Shown: in pieces, positions 22,161 through 34,311 of the stretch
How the letters are laid out: every line of letters starts with the position of its first letter
How positions within the stretch are numbered: the first letter of the stretch is position 1
NCBI GenBank assembly: GCA_949752795.1
Contig: CATKHW010000298.1
Location: 367,001-431,000, forward strand
Length of the DNA: 64,000 bases
Reading direction: 5' to 3'
DNA from: Hyperoodon ampullatus
Taxonomy: Eukaryota; Chordata; Mammalia; Artiodactyla; Ziphiidae
Translations under genes and position numbers: made by a program
Notes under the pieces: generated by a model
Told to the model about the DNA's origin: nothing
The model's input: only the letters and a program-made list of their open reading frames with translations
Database searches by the model: none

Positions 22161-22932
22161 TGCATCATTGTCGAAGTTGTGCCCCTCTTCCTGTGCTTTA
22201 AAGGTGATTCCAACGTACCTCTTGAAATCTGTTTCCTGCTATTCTCCCTCGTTTTCAAGTCTGTCTCGTTGCCTTCCCTCAACAGATTTTTGGACGATAG
22301 TTGTCCTTTATTACTCAGCCAGTTTGTGAATTGCTGTGCCCCTGAGCTCCATTTTTCAACTCGTTTTTGGTGAGCTGACCGCAAGTCCAAAATTTTGGTT
22401 CAGGACCTATACTGGTTCCCGGTGGGTGGCTGAGACTTTGGTTAATTCTTCTTCCTGCCGGGAAATTACAGTGATATGTGCCCGTCCAAATGCCTAACAG
22501 CCACTCGCTCATTGGTTCTCCCTCTACCCTTTCATCCTCTGCCAAATTGGCAACCTGTGCGAACCAGGAGGTTAAACGGGATGTCTCTCCAAGTTGGGAG
22601 GTTGATAGTAAAGCAGATGGAAAGTCAAACCGGAGCACCAGGAGAGGGACTATTCGTTGAGTTTTAGAAACGTTTCGTATTCACAGTGTGTCCGTTCTCT
22701 AGGTTTCCCGTACATGTTATAGCTGTAGTAATATTCCCTTCAACCTGGAGAGTTGGGACCCATGGAATGGGTGCGAGGCATTTGTGCTTTAAAGAGTCTG
22801 CATTTGCTCACCCAATCTCACCAATCCTCTCAGTCCCAAGTGTCCAGCCTTATGCCACATCCAGCTGTCGTTGTAGATAGGGTCATTCCAGGTTTCATCA
22901 GAGACCCTGAAGGAATTGTAAAGAATTTCCCA

Positions 22933-23824
22933 GTTTTTTTGTTTTGTTTTGAAATTCCTTTTTATAGTGGGTTTGAGCTGATTCTCGCTGCCATGTTTAT
23001 GCCAGTCTAGACACACTTGATTCCCTTACGGACACATATCAATACATAGGTTTTAAGATTCTTACTAGTCAGATATATTCCTCTGCGGGAAATATGGTGT
23101 TTTGAGTCCCATTCACTGAGGAAGGTGTAGGTCTTGTCTATTCCATAGTTGGTTTTTGGAACGGTACTTGTGCTTATATCAAACTCTGGTTTTATGCATC
23201 ACCCCACCTCTCCTTCCACCTTAAGCAGGCATAAGAGTGTTTTCTAAATGTGAGACACTGTTCTCTTTCCTAACTCAGTTCAAGTGTAGCCATGTTTACA
23301 GGATCTTCATAAGTGATATCTTATGATAAGTTTCTTTTTCTGTGTGACTTATTGCACTTAGGATAATCGTACCTGAATCCACCCATTTTGCTGCTACTGG
23401 TCTTATGACATTGACTTCATTGCTGAGGGATATTCCATCGTACGTAAGAACCACAATTTTTTGAACCATTTTTATATTTCCTGGGATATTTAAGGTGTAC
23501 CCAAGTTGAGGTCCCTGTAAGCAGTGCAGCCCTAACTTTTGGGGTGGCTCTGTCTTATTGATTTTCAGTTTTCCCAAGGTATATTCCCTAGACTGGAAGT
23601 GCCCTAGGCTCTGTATCTCTGTTGTTTACTTGTTTTAGGGAACACAATGCACTCCTCCAGAGAGGCAGTTGGCAATTTACATCCCGCCCATCAGCATAAC
23701 AAGGCTCCCTGTTCTCCATGGCCAGTCTTGCCTTTCTGGTTTTTACACATTTTGTGGATGTCCCTTTTGACAGGTGGGAAGTGATACTTCTTTGTAGTGC
23801 AGATTTGCATTGCCCGCTTGCTTG
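22933..23824 (-). mobile_element. Truncated antisense L1, monomer X2
   Basis: Both frames are open (23296-23577, 23588-23833). The 3' tail region (22933 to ~23090) derives from the C copy. Confidence 0.9.
23034..23098. other. Recombination junction: loss of monomer C in HOR copy 2
   Basis: C-type sequence (short T-tract, acggacacat) continues to at least 23034. X-type sequence starts by 23098 (atatggtgttttgag against atatggggttttgat in C). The ctctgcggg at 23081 is C-like relative to X3, which would narrow the exchange to 23086-23098. Confidence 0.8.
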
Positions 23825-23898
23825 CTTGGCCAAAAAGGGCTTATGCGTTTTCCCCTGAATATATTCAGGGGAAAACGCATAAGCCCTTTTTGGCCAAG
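23825..23898. repeat. 74-bp palindrome, X2 (perfect, type II)
   Basis: Type II on both arms at 17 and 29, as in F1. Confidence 0.97.
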
Positions 23899-24669
23899 TG
23901 CATCATTGTCGAAGTTGTGCCCCTCTTCCTGTGCTTTAAAGGCGATTCCAACGTACCTCTTGAAATCTGTTTCCTGCTATTCTGCCTCGCTTTCAAGTCT
24001 GCCTCGTTGCCTTCCCTCAACAGATTTTGGGACGATAGTTGTCCTTTATTACTCGGCCAGTTTGTGAATTGCTGTGCCCCTGAGCTCCATTTTTCAACCC
24101 GTTTTTGGTGACCTGACCGCAAGTCCAAAATTTTTCTTCAGGAACTATACTGGTTCCCGGTGGGTGGCTGAGACTTTGGTTAATTCTTCTTCCTGCCGGG
24201 AAATTACAGTGATATGTGCCCGACCAAATGCCTAACAGCTACTCTCTCATTGGTTCTCCCTCTTCCCTTTCATCCTCTGCCAAATTGGCAACCTGTGCGA
24301 ACCAGGAGGATAAGGGGCTGTCTCTCCAAGTTGGGAGGTTGATAGTAAAGCAGATGGAAAGTCAAACCGGAGCACCAGGAGAGGGACTATTCGTTGAGTT
24401 TTAGAAACCTTTCGTATTCACAGTGTGTCCGTTCTCTAGGTTTCCTGTACATGTTATAACTGTAGTAATATTCCCTTCAACCTGGAGAGTTGGGACCCAT
24501 GGAATGGGTGCCATGCATTATTGCTTTAAAGGGTCTGCATTTGCTCACCCAATCTCACCAATCCTCTCAGTCCCAAGTGTCCAGCCTTATGCCACATCCA
24601 GCTGTCGTTGTAGATAGGGTCATTCTAGGTTTCATCAGAGACCCTGAAGGAATTGTAAAGAATATCCCA

Positions 24670-25562
24670 GTATTTTCGTTTTAATTTTGAAATTCCTTTT
24701 TAGAGTGGGTTTGAGCTGATTCTCGCTGCCATGTTTATGCCAGTCTAGACACACTTGATTCCCTTACGGAGACATATCAATACATAGGTTTTAAGATTCT
24801 TACTAGTCAGATATATTCCTCTGCGGGAAATATGGTGTTTTGAGTCCCATTCACTGAGGAAGGTGTAGGTCTTGTCTATTCCATAGTTGGTTTTTGGAAC
24901 GGTACTTGTGCTTATATGAAACTCTGGTTTTATGCATCACCCCACCTCTCCTTCCCCCTTAAGCAGGCATAAGAGTGTTTTCTAAATGTGAGACACTGTT
25001 CTCTTTCCTAACTCAGTTCAAGTGTAGCCATGTTTACAGGATCTTCATAAGTGATATCTTATGATAAGTTTCTTTTTCTGTGTGACATATTGCACTTAGG
25101 ATCATCGTACCTGAATCCACCCATTTTGCTGCTACTGGTCTTATGACATTGACTTCATTGCTGAGGGATATTCCATCGTACGTAAGAACCACAATTTTTT
25201 GAACCATTTTTATATTTCCTGGGATATTTAAGGTGTACCCAAGTTGAGGTCCCTGTAAGCAGTGCAGCCCTAACTTTTGGGGTGGATCTGTCTTATTGAT
25301 TTTCAGTTTTCCCAAGGTATATTCCCTAGACTGGAAGTGCCCTAGGCTCTGTAGCTCTGTTGTTTACTTGTTTTAGGGAACACAATGCACTCCTCCAGAG
25401 AGGCAGTTGGCAATTTACATCCCGCCCATCAGCATAACAAGGCTCCCAGTTCTCCATCGCCAGTCTTGCCTTTCTGGTTTTTACACATTTTGTGGATGTC
25501 CCTTTTGACCGGTGGGAAGTGATACTTCTTTGTAGTGCAGATTTGCATTGCCCGCTTGCTTG
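24670..25562 (-). mobile_element. Truncated antisense L1, monomer D2
   Basis: Both frames are open (25034-25315, 25326-25571). It has the D-specific former poly(A), gtattttcgttttaatttt. Confidence 0.9.
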
Positions 25563-25636
25563 CTTGGCCAAAAAGGGCTTATGCGTTTTCCCCTGAATAT
25601 ATTCAGGGGAAAACGCATACGCCCTTTTTGGCCAAG
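25563..25636. repeat. 74-bp palindrome, D2 (1 mismatch)
   Basis: The same hybrid state as D1 (position 17 type II on the left only). Confidence 0.96.
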
Positions 25637-26408
25637 TGCATCATTGTCGAAGTTGTGCCCCTCTTCCTGTGATTTAAAGGCGATTCCAACGTAACTCTTG
25701 AAATCTGTTTCCTGCTATTCTGCCTCGCTTTCAAGTCTGCCTCGTTGCCTTCCCTCAACAGATTTTTGGACGATAGTTGTCCTTTATTACTCGGCCAGTT
25801 TGTGAATTGCTGTGCCCCTGAGCTCCATTTTTCAACCCGTTTTTGGTGAGCTGACCGCAAGTCCAAAATTTTTCTTCAGGAACTATACTGGTTCCCGGTG
25901 GGTGGCTGAGACTTTGGTTAATTCTTCTTCCTGCCGGGAAATTACAGTGATAAGTGCCCGACCAAATGCCTAACAGCTACTCTCTCATTGGTTCTCCCTC
26001 TTCCCTTTCATCCTCTGCCAAATTGGCATCCTGTGCGAACCAGGAGGTTAAAGGGGCTGTCTCTCCAAGTTGGGAGGTTGATAGTAAAGCAGATGGAAAG
26101 TCAAACCAGAGCACCAGGAGAGGGACTATTCGTTGAGTTTTAGAAACCTTTCGTATTCACAGTGTGTCCGTTCTCTAGGTTTCCCGTACATGTTATAACT
26201 GTAGTAATATTCCCTTCAACCTGGAGAGTTGGGACCCATGGAATGGGTGCCATGCATTATTGCTTTAAAGGGTCTGCATTTGCTCACCCAATCTCACCAA
26301 TCCTCTCAGTCCCAAGTGTCCAGCCTTATGCCACATCCAGCTGTCGTTGTAGATAGGGTCATTCTAGGATTCATCAGAGACCCCGAAGGAATTGTAAAGA
26401 ATATCCCA

Positions 26409-27300
26409 GTTTTTTCGTTTTGTTTTTGAATTTCTTTTTATAGTGGGTTTGAGCTGATTCTCGCTGCCATGCTTATGCTAGTCTAGACACACTTGATTCC
26501 CTTACGGAGACATATCAAAACATAGGATTTAAGATTCTTACTAGTCAGATATATTCCTCTGCGGGAAATATGGGGTTTTGAGTCCCTTTCACTGAGGAAG
26601 GTGTATGTCTTGTCTATTCCATAGTTGGTTTTTGGAACGGTACCTGTGCTTATATCAAACTCTGGTTTTATGCATCACCCCACCTCTCCTTCTCCCTTAA
26701 GCAGGCATAACATTGTTTTCTAAATGTGAGACACTGTTCTCTTTCCTAACTCAGTTCAAGTGTAGCCATGTTTACAGGATCTTCATAAGTGATATCTTAT
26801 GATAAGTTTCTTTTTCTGTGTGACTTATTTCACTTAGGATCATCGTACCTGAATCCACCCATTTTGCTGCTACTGGTCTTATGACATTGACTTCATTGCA
26901 GAGGGATATTCCATTTTACGTAAGTACCACAATTTTTGGAACCATTTTTATATTTCCTGGGATATTTAAGGTGTACCCAAGTTGAGGTCCTTGTAAGCAG
27001 TGCAGCCCTAACTTTTGGGGTGGCTCTGTCTTATTGATTTTCAGTTTTCCCAAGGTATATTCCCTAGACTGGAAGTGCCCTTGGCTCTGTAGCTCTGTTG
27101 TTTACTTGTTTTAGGGAACACAATGCACTCCTCCAGAGAGGCAGTTGGAAATTTACATCCCTCCCATCAGCATAACAAGGCTCCCTGTTCTCCAGGGCCT
27201 GTCTTGCCTTTCTGGTTTTTACACATTTTGTGGATGTCCCTTTTGACCGGTGGGAAGTGATACTTCTTTGTAGTGCAGATTTGCATTGCCCGCTTGCTTG
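26409..27300 (-). mobile_element. Truncated antisense L1, monomer E2
   Basis: The terminal frame is interrupted by the private change ccattttacg (~26911). The QLPLW frame is open at 27064-27309, with C-to-F before it. Confidence 0.89.
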
Positions 27301-27374
27301 CTTGGCCAAAAAGCGCGTATGCGTTTTCCCCTTAATATATTCAGGAGAAAACGCATACGCCCTTTTTGGCCAAG
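27301..27374. repeat. 74-bp palindrome, E2 (3 mismatches)
   Basis: Mispairs 14, 29 and 33 as in E1. Confidence 0.95.
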
Positions 27375-28145
27375 TGCATCATTGTCGAAGTTGTGCCCCT
27401 CTTCCTGTGCTTTAAAGACGATTCCAACGTACCTCTTGAAATCTGTTTCCTGCTATTCTGCCTCGCTTTCAAGTCCGCCTCGTTGCCTTCCCTCAACAGA
27501 TTTTTGGACGATAGTTGTCCTTTATTACTCGGCCAGTTTGTGAATTGCTGTGCCCCTGAGCTCCATTTTTCAACTCGTTTTTGGTGAGCTGACCGCAAGT
27601 CCAAAATTTTGGTTCAGGACCTATACTGGTTCCCGGTGGGTGGCTGAGACTTTGATTAATTCTTCTTCCTGCCGGGAAATTACAGTGATATGTGCCCGTC
27701 CAAATGCCTAACAGCTACTCTCTCATTGGTTCTCCCTCTTCCCTTTCATCCTCTGCCGAATTGGCAACGTGTGCGAACCAGGAGGTTAAAGGGGCTGTCT
27801 CTCCAAGTTGGGAGGTTGATAGTAAAGCAGATGGAAAGTCAAACCGGAGCACCAGGAGAGGGACTATTCGTTGAGTTTTAGAAACCATTCGTATTCACAG
27901 TGTGTCCGTTCTCTAGGTTTCCCGTACATGTTATAACTGTAGTAATATTCCCTTCAACCTGGAGAGTTGGTACCCATGGAAGGGGTGCCATGCATTATTG
28001 CTTTAAAGGGTCTGCATTTGCTCACCCAATCTCACCAAACCTCTCAGTCCCAAGTGTCCAGCCTTATGCCACATCCAGCTGCGTTGTAGATAGGGTCATT
28101 CTAGGTTTCATCAGAAACCCTGAGGGAATTGTAAAGAATTTCCCA

Positions 28146-29038
28146 GTTTTTTCGTTTTGTTTTTGAAATTCCTTTTTATAGTGGGTTTGAGCTGATTCTC
28201 GCTGCCATGTTTATGCCAGTCTAGACACACTTGATTCCCTTACGGAGACATATCAATACATAGGTTTTAAGATTCTTACTAGTCAGATATATTCCTCTGT
28301 GGGAAATATGGTGTTTTGAGTCCCATTCACTGAGGAAGGTGTAGGTCTTGTCTATTCCATAGTTGGTTTTTGCAACGGTACTTGTGCTTATATCAAACTC
28401 TGGTTTTATGCATCACCCCACCTCTCCTTCCCCCTTAAGCAGGCATAAGAGTGTTTTCTAAATGTGAGACACTGTTCTCTTTCCTAACTCAGTTCAAGTG
28501 TAGCCATGTTTACAGGATCTTCATAAGTGATATCTTATGATAAGTTTCTTTTTCTGTGTGACTTATTGCACTTAGGATAATCGTACCTGAATCCACCCAT
28601 TTTGCTGCTACTGGTCTTATGGCATTGACTTCATTGCTGAGGGATATTCCATCGTACGTAAGAACCACAATTTTTTGAACCATTTTTATATTTCCTGGGA
28701 TATTTAAGGTGTACCCAAGTTGAGGTCCCTGTAAGCAGTGCAGCCCTAACTTTTGGGGTGGCTCTGTCTTATTGATTTTCAGTTTTCCCAAGGTATATTC
28801 CCTAGACTGGAAGTGCCATAGGCTCTGTAGCTCTGTTGTTTACTTGTTTTAGGGAACACAATGCACTCCTCCAGAGAGGCAGTTGGCAATTTACATCCCG
28901 CCCATCAGCATAACAAGGCTCCCTGTTCTCCATGGCCAGTCTTGCCTTTCTGGTTTTTACACATTTTGTGGATGTCCCTTTTGACCGGTGGGAAGTGATA
29001 CTTCTTTGTAGTGCAGATTTGCATTGCCCGCTTGCTTG
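28146..29038 (-). mobile_element. Truncated antisense L1, monomer F2
   Basis: The terminal frame is at 28510-28791. The QLPLW frame extends through the palindrome to 29092 because of the arm change at 29091. Confidence 0.89.
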
Positions 29039-29112
29039 CTTGGCCAAAAAGGGCTTATGCGTTTTCCCCTGAATATATTCAGGGGAAAACACATAAGCCC
29101 TTTTTGGCCAAG
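29039..29112. repeat. 74-bp palindrome, F2 (1 mismatch, type II)
   Basis: Type II with a private mispair at 22 (aaaacacataag on the right). Confidence 0.96.
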
Positions 29113-29883
29113 TGCATCATTGTCGAAGTTGTGCCCCTCTTCCTGTGCTTTAAAGGCGATTCCAACGTACCTCTTGAAATCTGTTTCCTGCTATTCTGCC
29201 TCGCTTTCAAGTCTGCCTCGTTGCCTTCCCTCAACAGATTTTTGGACGATAGTTGTCCTTTATACTCGGCCTGTTTGTGAATTGCTGTGCCCCTGAGCTC
29301 CATTTTTCAACCCGTTTTTGGTGAGCTGACCGCAAGTCCAAAATTTTTCTTCAGGAACTATACTGGTTCCCGGTGGGTGGCTGAGACTTTGGTTAATTCT
29401 TCTTCCTGCCGGGAAATTACAGTGATATGTGCCCGTCCAAATGCCTAACAGCTACTCTCTCATTGGTTCTCCCTCTTCCCTTTCATCCTCTGCCAAATTG
29501 GCAACCTGTGCGAACCAGGAGGTTAAAGGGGCTGTCTCTCCAAGTTGGGAGGTATATAGTAAAGCAGATGGAAAGTCAAACCGGAGCACCAGGAGAGGGA
29601 CTATTCGTTGAGTTTTAGAAACCTTTCGTATTCACAGTGTGTCCGTTCTCTAGGTTTCCCGTACATGTTATAACTGTAGTAATATTCCCTTCAACCTGGA
29701 GAGTTGGGACGCATGGAATGGGTGCCATGCATTATTGCTTTAAAGGGTCTGCATTTGCTCACCCAATCTCACCAATCCTCTCAGTCCCAAGTGTCCAGCC
29801 TTATGCCACATCCAGCTGTCGTTGTAGATAGGGTCATTCTAGGTTTCATCAGAGACCCTGAAGGAATTGTAAAGAATATCCCA

Positions 29884-30767
29884 GTATTTTCGTTTTGTTT
29901 TTGAAATTCCTTTTTAGAGTGGGTTTGAGCTGATTCTCGCTGCCATGTTTATGCCAGTCTAGACACACTTGATTCCATTATGGAGACATATCAATACATC
30001 GGTTTTAAGATTCTTACTAGTCAGATATATTCCTCTGCGGGAAATATGGTGTTTTGAGTCCCATTCACTGAGGAAGGTGTAGGTCTTGTCTATTCCATAG
30101 TTGGTTTTTGGAACGGTACTTGTGCTTATATCAAACTCTGGTTTTATGCATCACCCACCTCTCCTTCCCCCTTAAGCAGGCATAAGAGTGTTTTCTAAAT
30201 GTGAGACACTGTTCTCTTTCCTAACTCAGTTCAAGTGTAGCCATGTTTAAAGGATCTTCATAAGTGATATCTTATGATAAGTTTCTTTTTCTGTGTGACT
30301 TATTGCACTTAGGATCATCGTACCTGAATCCACTCATTTTGCTGCTACTGGTCTTATGACATTGACTTCATTGCTGAGGGATATTCCATCGTACGTAAGA
30401 ACCACAATTTTTTGAACCATTTTTATATTTCCTGGGATATTTAAGGTGTACCCAAGTTGAGGTCCCTGTAAGCAGTGCAGCCCTAACTTTTGGGGTGGAT
30501 CTGTCTTATTGATTTTCAGTTTTCCCAAGGTATATTCCCTAGACTGGAAGTGCCCTTGGCTCTGTAGCTCTGTTGTTTACTTGTTTTAGGGAACACAATG
30601 CACTCCTCCAGAGAGGCAGTTGGCAATTTACATCCCGCCCATCAGCATAACAAAGCTCACAGGGCCTGTCTTGCCTTTCTGGTTTTTACACATTTTGTGG
30701 ATGTCCCTTTTGACCGGTGGGAAGTGATACTTCTTTGTAGTGCAGATTTGCATTGCCCGCTTGCTTG
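29884..30767 (-). mobile_element. Truncated antisense L1, monomer G2
   Basis: The terminal frame is cut short (30334-30528) by the private cactcattttgc (~30331). It has the 9-bp deletion as in G1. Confidence 0.89.
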
Positions 30768-30841
30768 CTTGGCCAAAAAGGGCGTATGCGTTTTCTCCTG
30801 AATATATTCAGGACAAAACGCATACGCCCTTTTTGGCCAAG
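30768..30841. repeat. 74-bp palindrome, G2 (1 mismatch)
   Basis: C-C mispair at 28 as in G1. Confidence 0.96.
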
Positions 30842-31613
30842 TGCATCACTGTCGAAGTTGTGCCCCTCTTCCTGTGCTTTAAAGGCGATTCCAAAGTACC
30901 TCTTGAAATCTGTTTCCTGCTATTCTGCCTCGCTTTCAAGTCCGCCTCGTTGCCTTCCCTTAACAGATTTTTGGACGATAGTTGTCCTTTATTACTCGGC
31001 CGGTTTGTGAATTGCTGTGCCCCTTAGCTCCATTTTTCAACTCGTTTTCGGTAAGCTGACGGCAAGTCCAAAATTTAGGTTCAGGACCTATACTGGTTCC
31101 CGGTGGGGGGCTGAGACTTTGGTTAATTCTTCTTCCTGCCGGGAAATTACAGTGATATGTGCCCGTCCAAATGCCTAACTGCTACTCTCTCATTGGTTGT
31201 CCCTCTTCCCTTTCATCCTCTGCCAAATAGGCAACCTGTGCGAACCAGGAGGTTAAAGGGGCTGTCTCTCAAAGTTGGGAGGTTGGTAGTAAAGCAGATG
31301 GAAAGTCAAACCGGAGCACCAGGAGAGGGACTATTCGTTGAGTTTTAGAAACCTTTCGTATTCACAGTGTGTCCGTTCTCTAGGTTTCCCGTACATGTTA
31401 TAGCTGTAGTAATATTCCCTTCAACCTGGAGAGTTGGTACCCATGGAATGGGTGCCAGGCATTTGTGCTTTAAAGGGTCTGCATTTGCTCATCCAATCTC
31501 ACCAATCCTCTCAGTCCCAAGCGTCCAGACTTATGCCACATCCAGCTGTCGTTGTAGATAGGGTCATTCCAGGTTTCATCAGAGACCCTGAAGGAATTGT
31601 AAAGAATTTCCCA

Positions 31614-32506
31614 GTTTTTTTGTTTTGTTTTTGAAATTCCTTTTTATAGTGGGTTTGAGCTGATTCTCGCTGCCATGTTTATGCCAGTCTAGACACACTT
31701 GATTCCCTTACGGAGACATATCCATACATAGGTTTTAAGATTCTTACTAGTCATATATATTCATCTGTGGGAAATATGGGATTTTGAGTCCCTTTCACTG
31801 AGGAAGGTGTAGGTCTTGTCTATTCCATAGTTGGTTTTTGGAACGGTACCTGTGCTTATATCAAACTCTGGTTTTATGCATCACCCCACCTCTCCTTCCC
31901 CCTTAAGCAGGCATAAGAGTGTTTTCTAAATGTGAGACACTGTTCTCTTTCCTAACTCTGTTCAAGTGTAGCCATTTTTACAGGATCTTCATAAGTGATA
32001 TCTTATGATAAGTTTCTTTTTCTGTGTGACTTATTTCACTTAGAATCATCGTACCTGAATCCACCCATTTTGCTACTACTGGTCTTATGACATTGATTTC
32101 ATGGCTGAGGGATATTCCGTCGTACGTAAGTACCACAAATTTTTGAACAATTTTTATATTTCCTGGGATATTTAAGGTGTACCCAAGTTGAGGTCCTTGT
32201 AAGCAGTGCAGTCCTAAATTTTGGGGTGGCACTGTCTTATTGATTTTCAGTTTTCCCAAGGAATATTCCCTAGACTGGAAGTGCCCTTGGCTCTGTAGCT
32301 CTGTGCTTTACTTGTTTTTGGGAACACAATGCACACCCGCAGAGAGGCAGTTGGCAATTTACATCCCGCCCATCAGCATAACAAGGCTCCCTGTTCTCCA
32401 GGGCCTGTCTTGCCTTTCTGGTTTTTACACATTTTGTGGATGTCCCTTTTGACTGGTGGGAAGTGATACTTCTTTGTAGTGCAGATTTGCATTGCCCGCT
32501 TGCTTG
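31614..32506 (-). mobile_element. Truncated antisense L1, monomer H2
   Basis: Terminal frame open at 31978-32259. QLPLW frame interrupted as in H1. Confidence 0.89.
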
Positions 32507-32580
32507 CTAGGTCAAAAAGGGCGTATGCGTTTTCTCCTGAATATATTCAGGAGAAATCACATACGCCCTTTTTGGCCAAG
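32507..32580. repeat. 74-bp palindrome, H2 (4 mismatches)
   Basis: The same mispairs as H1 (3, 6, 22, 24). Confidence 0.95.
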
Positions 32581-33344
32581 TGCATCATTGTCGAAGTTGT
32601 GCCCCTCTTCCTGTGTTTAAAGGCGATTCCAACGTACCTCTTGAAATCTGTTTCCTGCTCTTCTGCCTCGCTTTCAAGTCCGCCTCGTTGCCTTCCCTCA
32701 ACAGATTTTTGGACGATAGTTGTCCTTTATTACTCGGCCAGTTTGTGAATTGCTGTGCCCCTGAGCTCCATTTTTCAACTCGTTTTTGGTGAGCTGACCG
32801 CAAGTCCAAAATTTTGGTTCAGGACCTATACTGGTTCCCGGTGGGTGGCTGAGACTTTGGTTAATTCTTCTTCCTGCCGGGAAGTTACAGTGATATGTGC
32901 CAGTCCAAATGCCTAACAGCTACTCTCTCATTGGTTCTCCCTCTTCCCTTTCATCCTCTGCCAAATTGGCAACCTGTGCGAACCAGGAGGTTAAAGGGGC
33001 TGTCTCTCCAAGTTGGGAGGTTGATAGTAAAGCAGATGGAAAGTCAAACCGGAGCACCAGGAGAGGGACTATTCGTTGAGTTTTAGAAACCTTTCGTATT
33101 CACAGTGTGTCCGTTCTCTAGGTTTCTCGTACATGTTATAACTGTAGAAATATTCCCTTCAACCTGGAGAGTTGGGACCCATGGAATGGGTGCCTTGCAT
33201 TATTGCTTTAAAGGGTCTGCATCTGCTCACCCAATATCACCAATCTCCCAAGTGTCCAGCCTTATGCCACATCCAGCTGTCGTTGTAGATAGGGTCATTC
33301 CAGGTTTCATCAGAGACCCTGAAGGAATTGTAAAGAATTTCCCA

Positions 33345-34237
33345 GTTTTTTTGTTTTGTTTTTGAAATTCCTTTTTATAGTGGGTTTGAGCTGATTCTCG
33401 CTGCCATGTTTATGCCAGTCTAGACACACTTGATTCCCTTACGGAGACATATCAATACATAGGTTTTAAGATTCTTACTAGTCAGATATATTCCTCTGCG
33501 GCAAATATGGGGTTTTGAGTCCCTTTCACTGAGGAAGGTGTAGGTCTTGTCTATTCCATAGTTGGTTTTTGGAACGGTACCTGTGCTTATATCAAACTCT
33601 GGTTTTATGCATCACCCCACCTCTCCTTCCCCCTTAAGCAGGCATAAGAGTGTTTTCTAAATGTGAGACACTGTTCTCTTTCCTAACTCAGTTCAAGTGT
33701 AGCCATGTTTACAGGATCTTCATAAGTGATATCTTATGATAAGTTTCTTTTTCTCTGTGACTTATTTCACTTAGAATCATCGTACCTGAATCCACCCATT
33801 TTGCTGCTACTGGTCTTATGACATTGATTTCATGGCTGAGGGATATTCCATCGTACGTAAGTACCACAATTTTCTGAACCATTTTTATATTTCCTGGGAT
33901 GTTTGAGGTGTACCCAAGTTGAGGTCCTTGTAAGCAGTGCCACCCTAAATTTTGGGTTGGCTCTGTCTTATTCATTTTCAGTTTTCCCAAGGTATATTCC
34001 CTAGACTGGAAGTGCCCTTGGCTCTGTAGCTCTGTTTTTTACTTGTTTTAGGGAACACAATGCACTCCTCCAGAGAGGCAGTTGGCAATTTACATCCCGC
34101 CCATCAGCATAACAAGGCTCCCTGTTCTCCAGGGCCTGTCTTGCCTTTCTGGTTTTTACACATTTTGTGGATGTCCCTTTTGACCGGTGGGAAGTGATAC
34201 TTCTTTGTAGTGCAGATTTGCATTGCCCGCTTGCTTG
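33345..34237 (-). mobile_element. Truncated antisense L1, monomer I2
   Basis: Both frames are open (33709-33990, 34001-34246). The terminal block has SHREKE like I3. Confidence 0.9.
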
Positions 34238-34311
34238 CTTGGCCAAAAAGGGCGTATGCGTTTTCTCCTGAATATATTCAGGAGAAAACGCATACGCCCT
34301 TTTTGGCCAAG
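34238..34311. repeat. 74-bp palindrome, I2 (perfect, type I)
   Basis: It lacks the single mispairs seen in I1 (position 8) and I3 (position 6). Confidence 0.97.

Larger units (their letters stand above)
21196..22932 (+). repeat. Monomer B2
   Basis: B-type markers are as in B1, including gaatgaaccc (~21638), gtacatacgtacc (~21704) and gggtgcgaggc (~22769). It reads aaacgggatgtc (~22575), shared with B3. Its palindrome variant tctccggaat is shared with B1 but not B3. Confidence 0.95.
22933..24669 (+). repeat. Monomer X2 (C/X recombinant start)
   Basis: The first 102-165 bp are C-type (short T-tract at 22940, acggacacatatc at ~23028). From aaatatggtgttttgag (~23091) it is X-type: aggataatcgtacc (~23360), ctctgtatctctg (~23609), catggccagtc (~23718), a type-II palindrome, gtgacctgaccg (~24107) and gcccgaccaaatgcc (~24218). 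Private: caggaggataagggg (~24303). Confidence 0.94.
24670..26408 (+). repeat. Monomer D2
   Basis: This and D3 show the complete D start, with its own T-tract (gtattttcgttttaatttt, 24670) and ctttttagagtggg (~24698), which D1 lost by recombination. Other D markers are ctccatcgccag (~25452, shared with D3) and gataagtgcccgacc (~25950). Confidence 0.95.
26409..28145 (+). repeat. Monomer E2
   Basis: E-type. Private changes are ccattttacgtaag (~26911, which puts a stop in the L1 ORF2 remnant), gttggaaatttac (~27144) and ctgccgaattgg (~27751). It reads gagagggac (~27856) like E3. Confidence 0.95.
28146..29883 (+). repeat. Monomer F2
   Basis: F-type (tttttgcaacgg ~28367, tttatactcggcctg ~29260, gggacgcatgg ~29706). 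Private changes are aaaacacataag in the palindrome (~29085) and ggaggtatatag (~29548). Confidence 0.95.
29884..31613 (+). repeat. Monomer G2
   Basis: G-type with the same 9-bp deletion (acaaagctcacaggg ~30650) and one-C-short catcacccacc (~30149). Private changes are attccattatgg (~29972), gtttaaaggatc (~30245), cactcattttgc (~30331) and ccaaagtacctc (~30891). Confidence 0.95.
31614..33344 (+). repeat. Monomer H2
   Basis: H-type with the same small deletions as H1. Private changes are tattcatctgtggg (~31758), ctctgtgctttac (~32301), gactggtggg (~32451) and gtttctcgtac (~33122). Confidence 0.95.
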
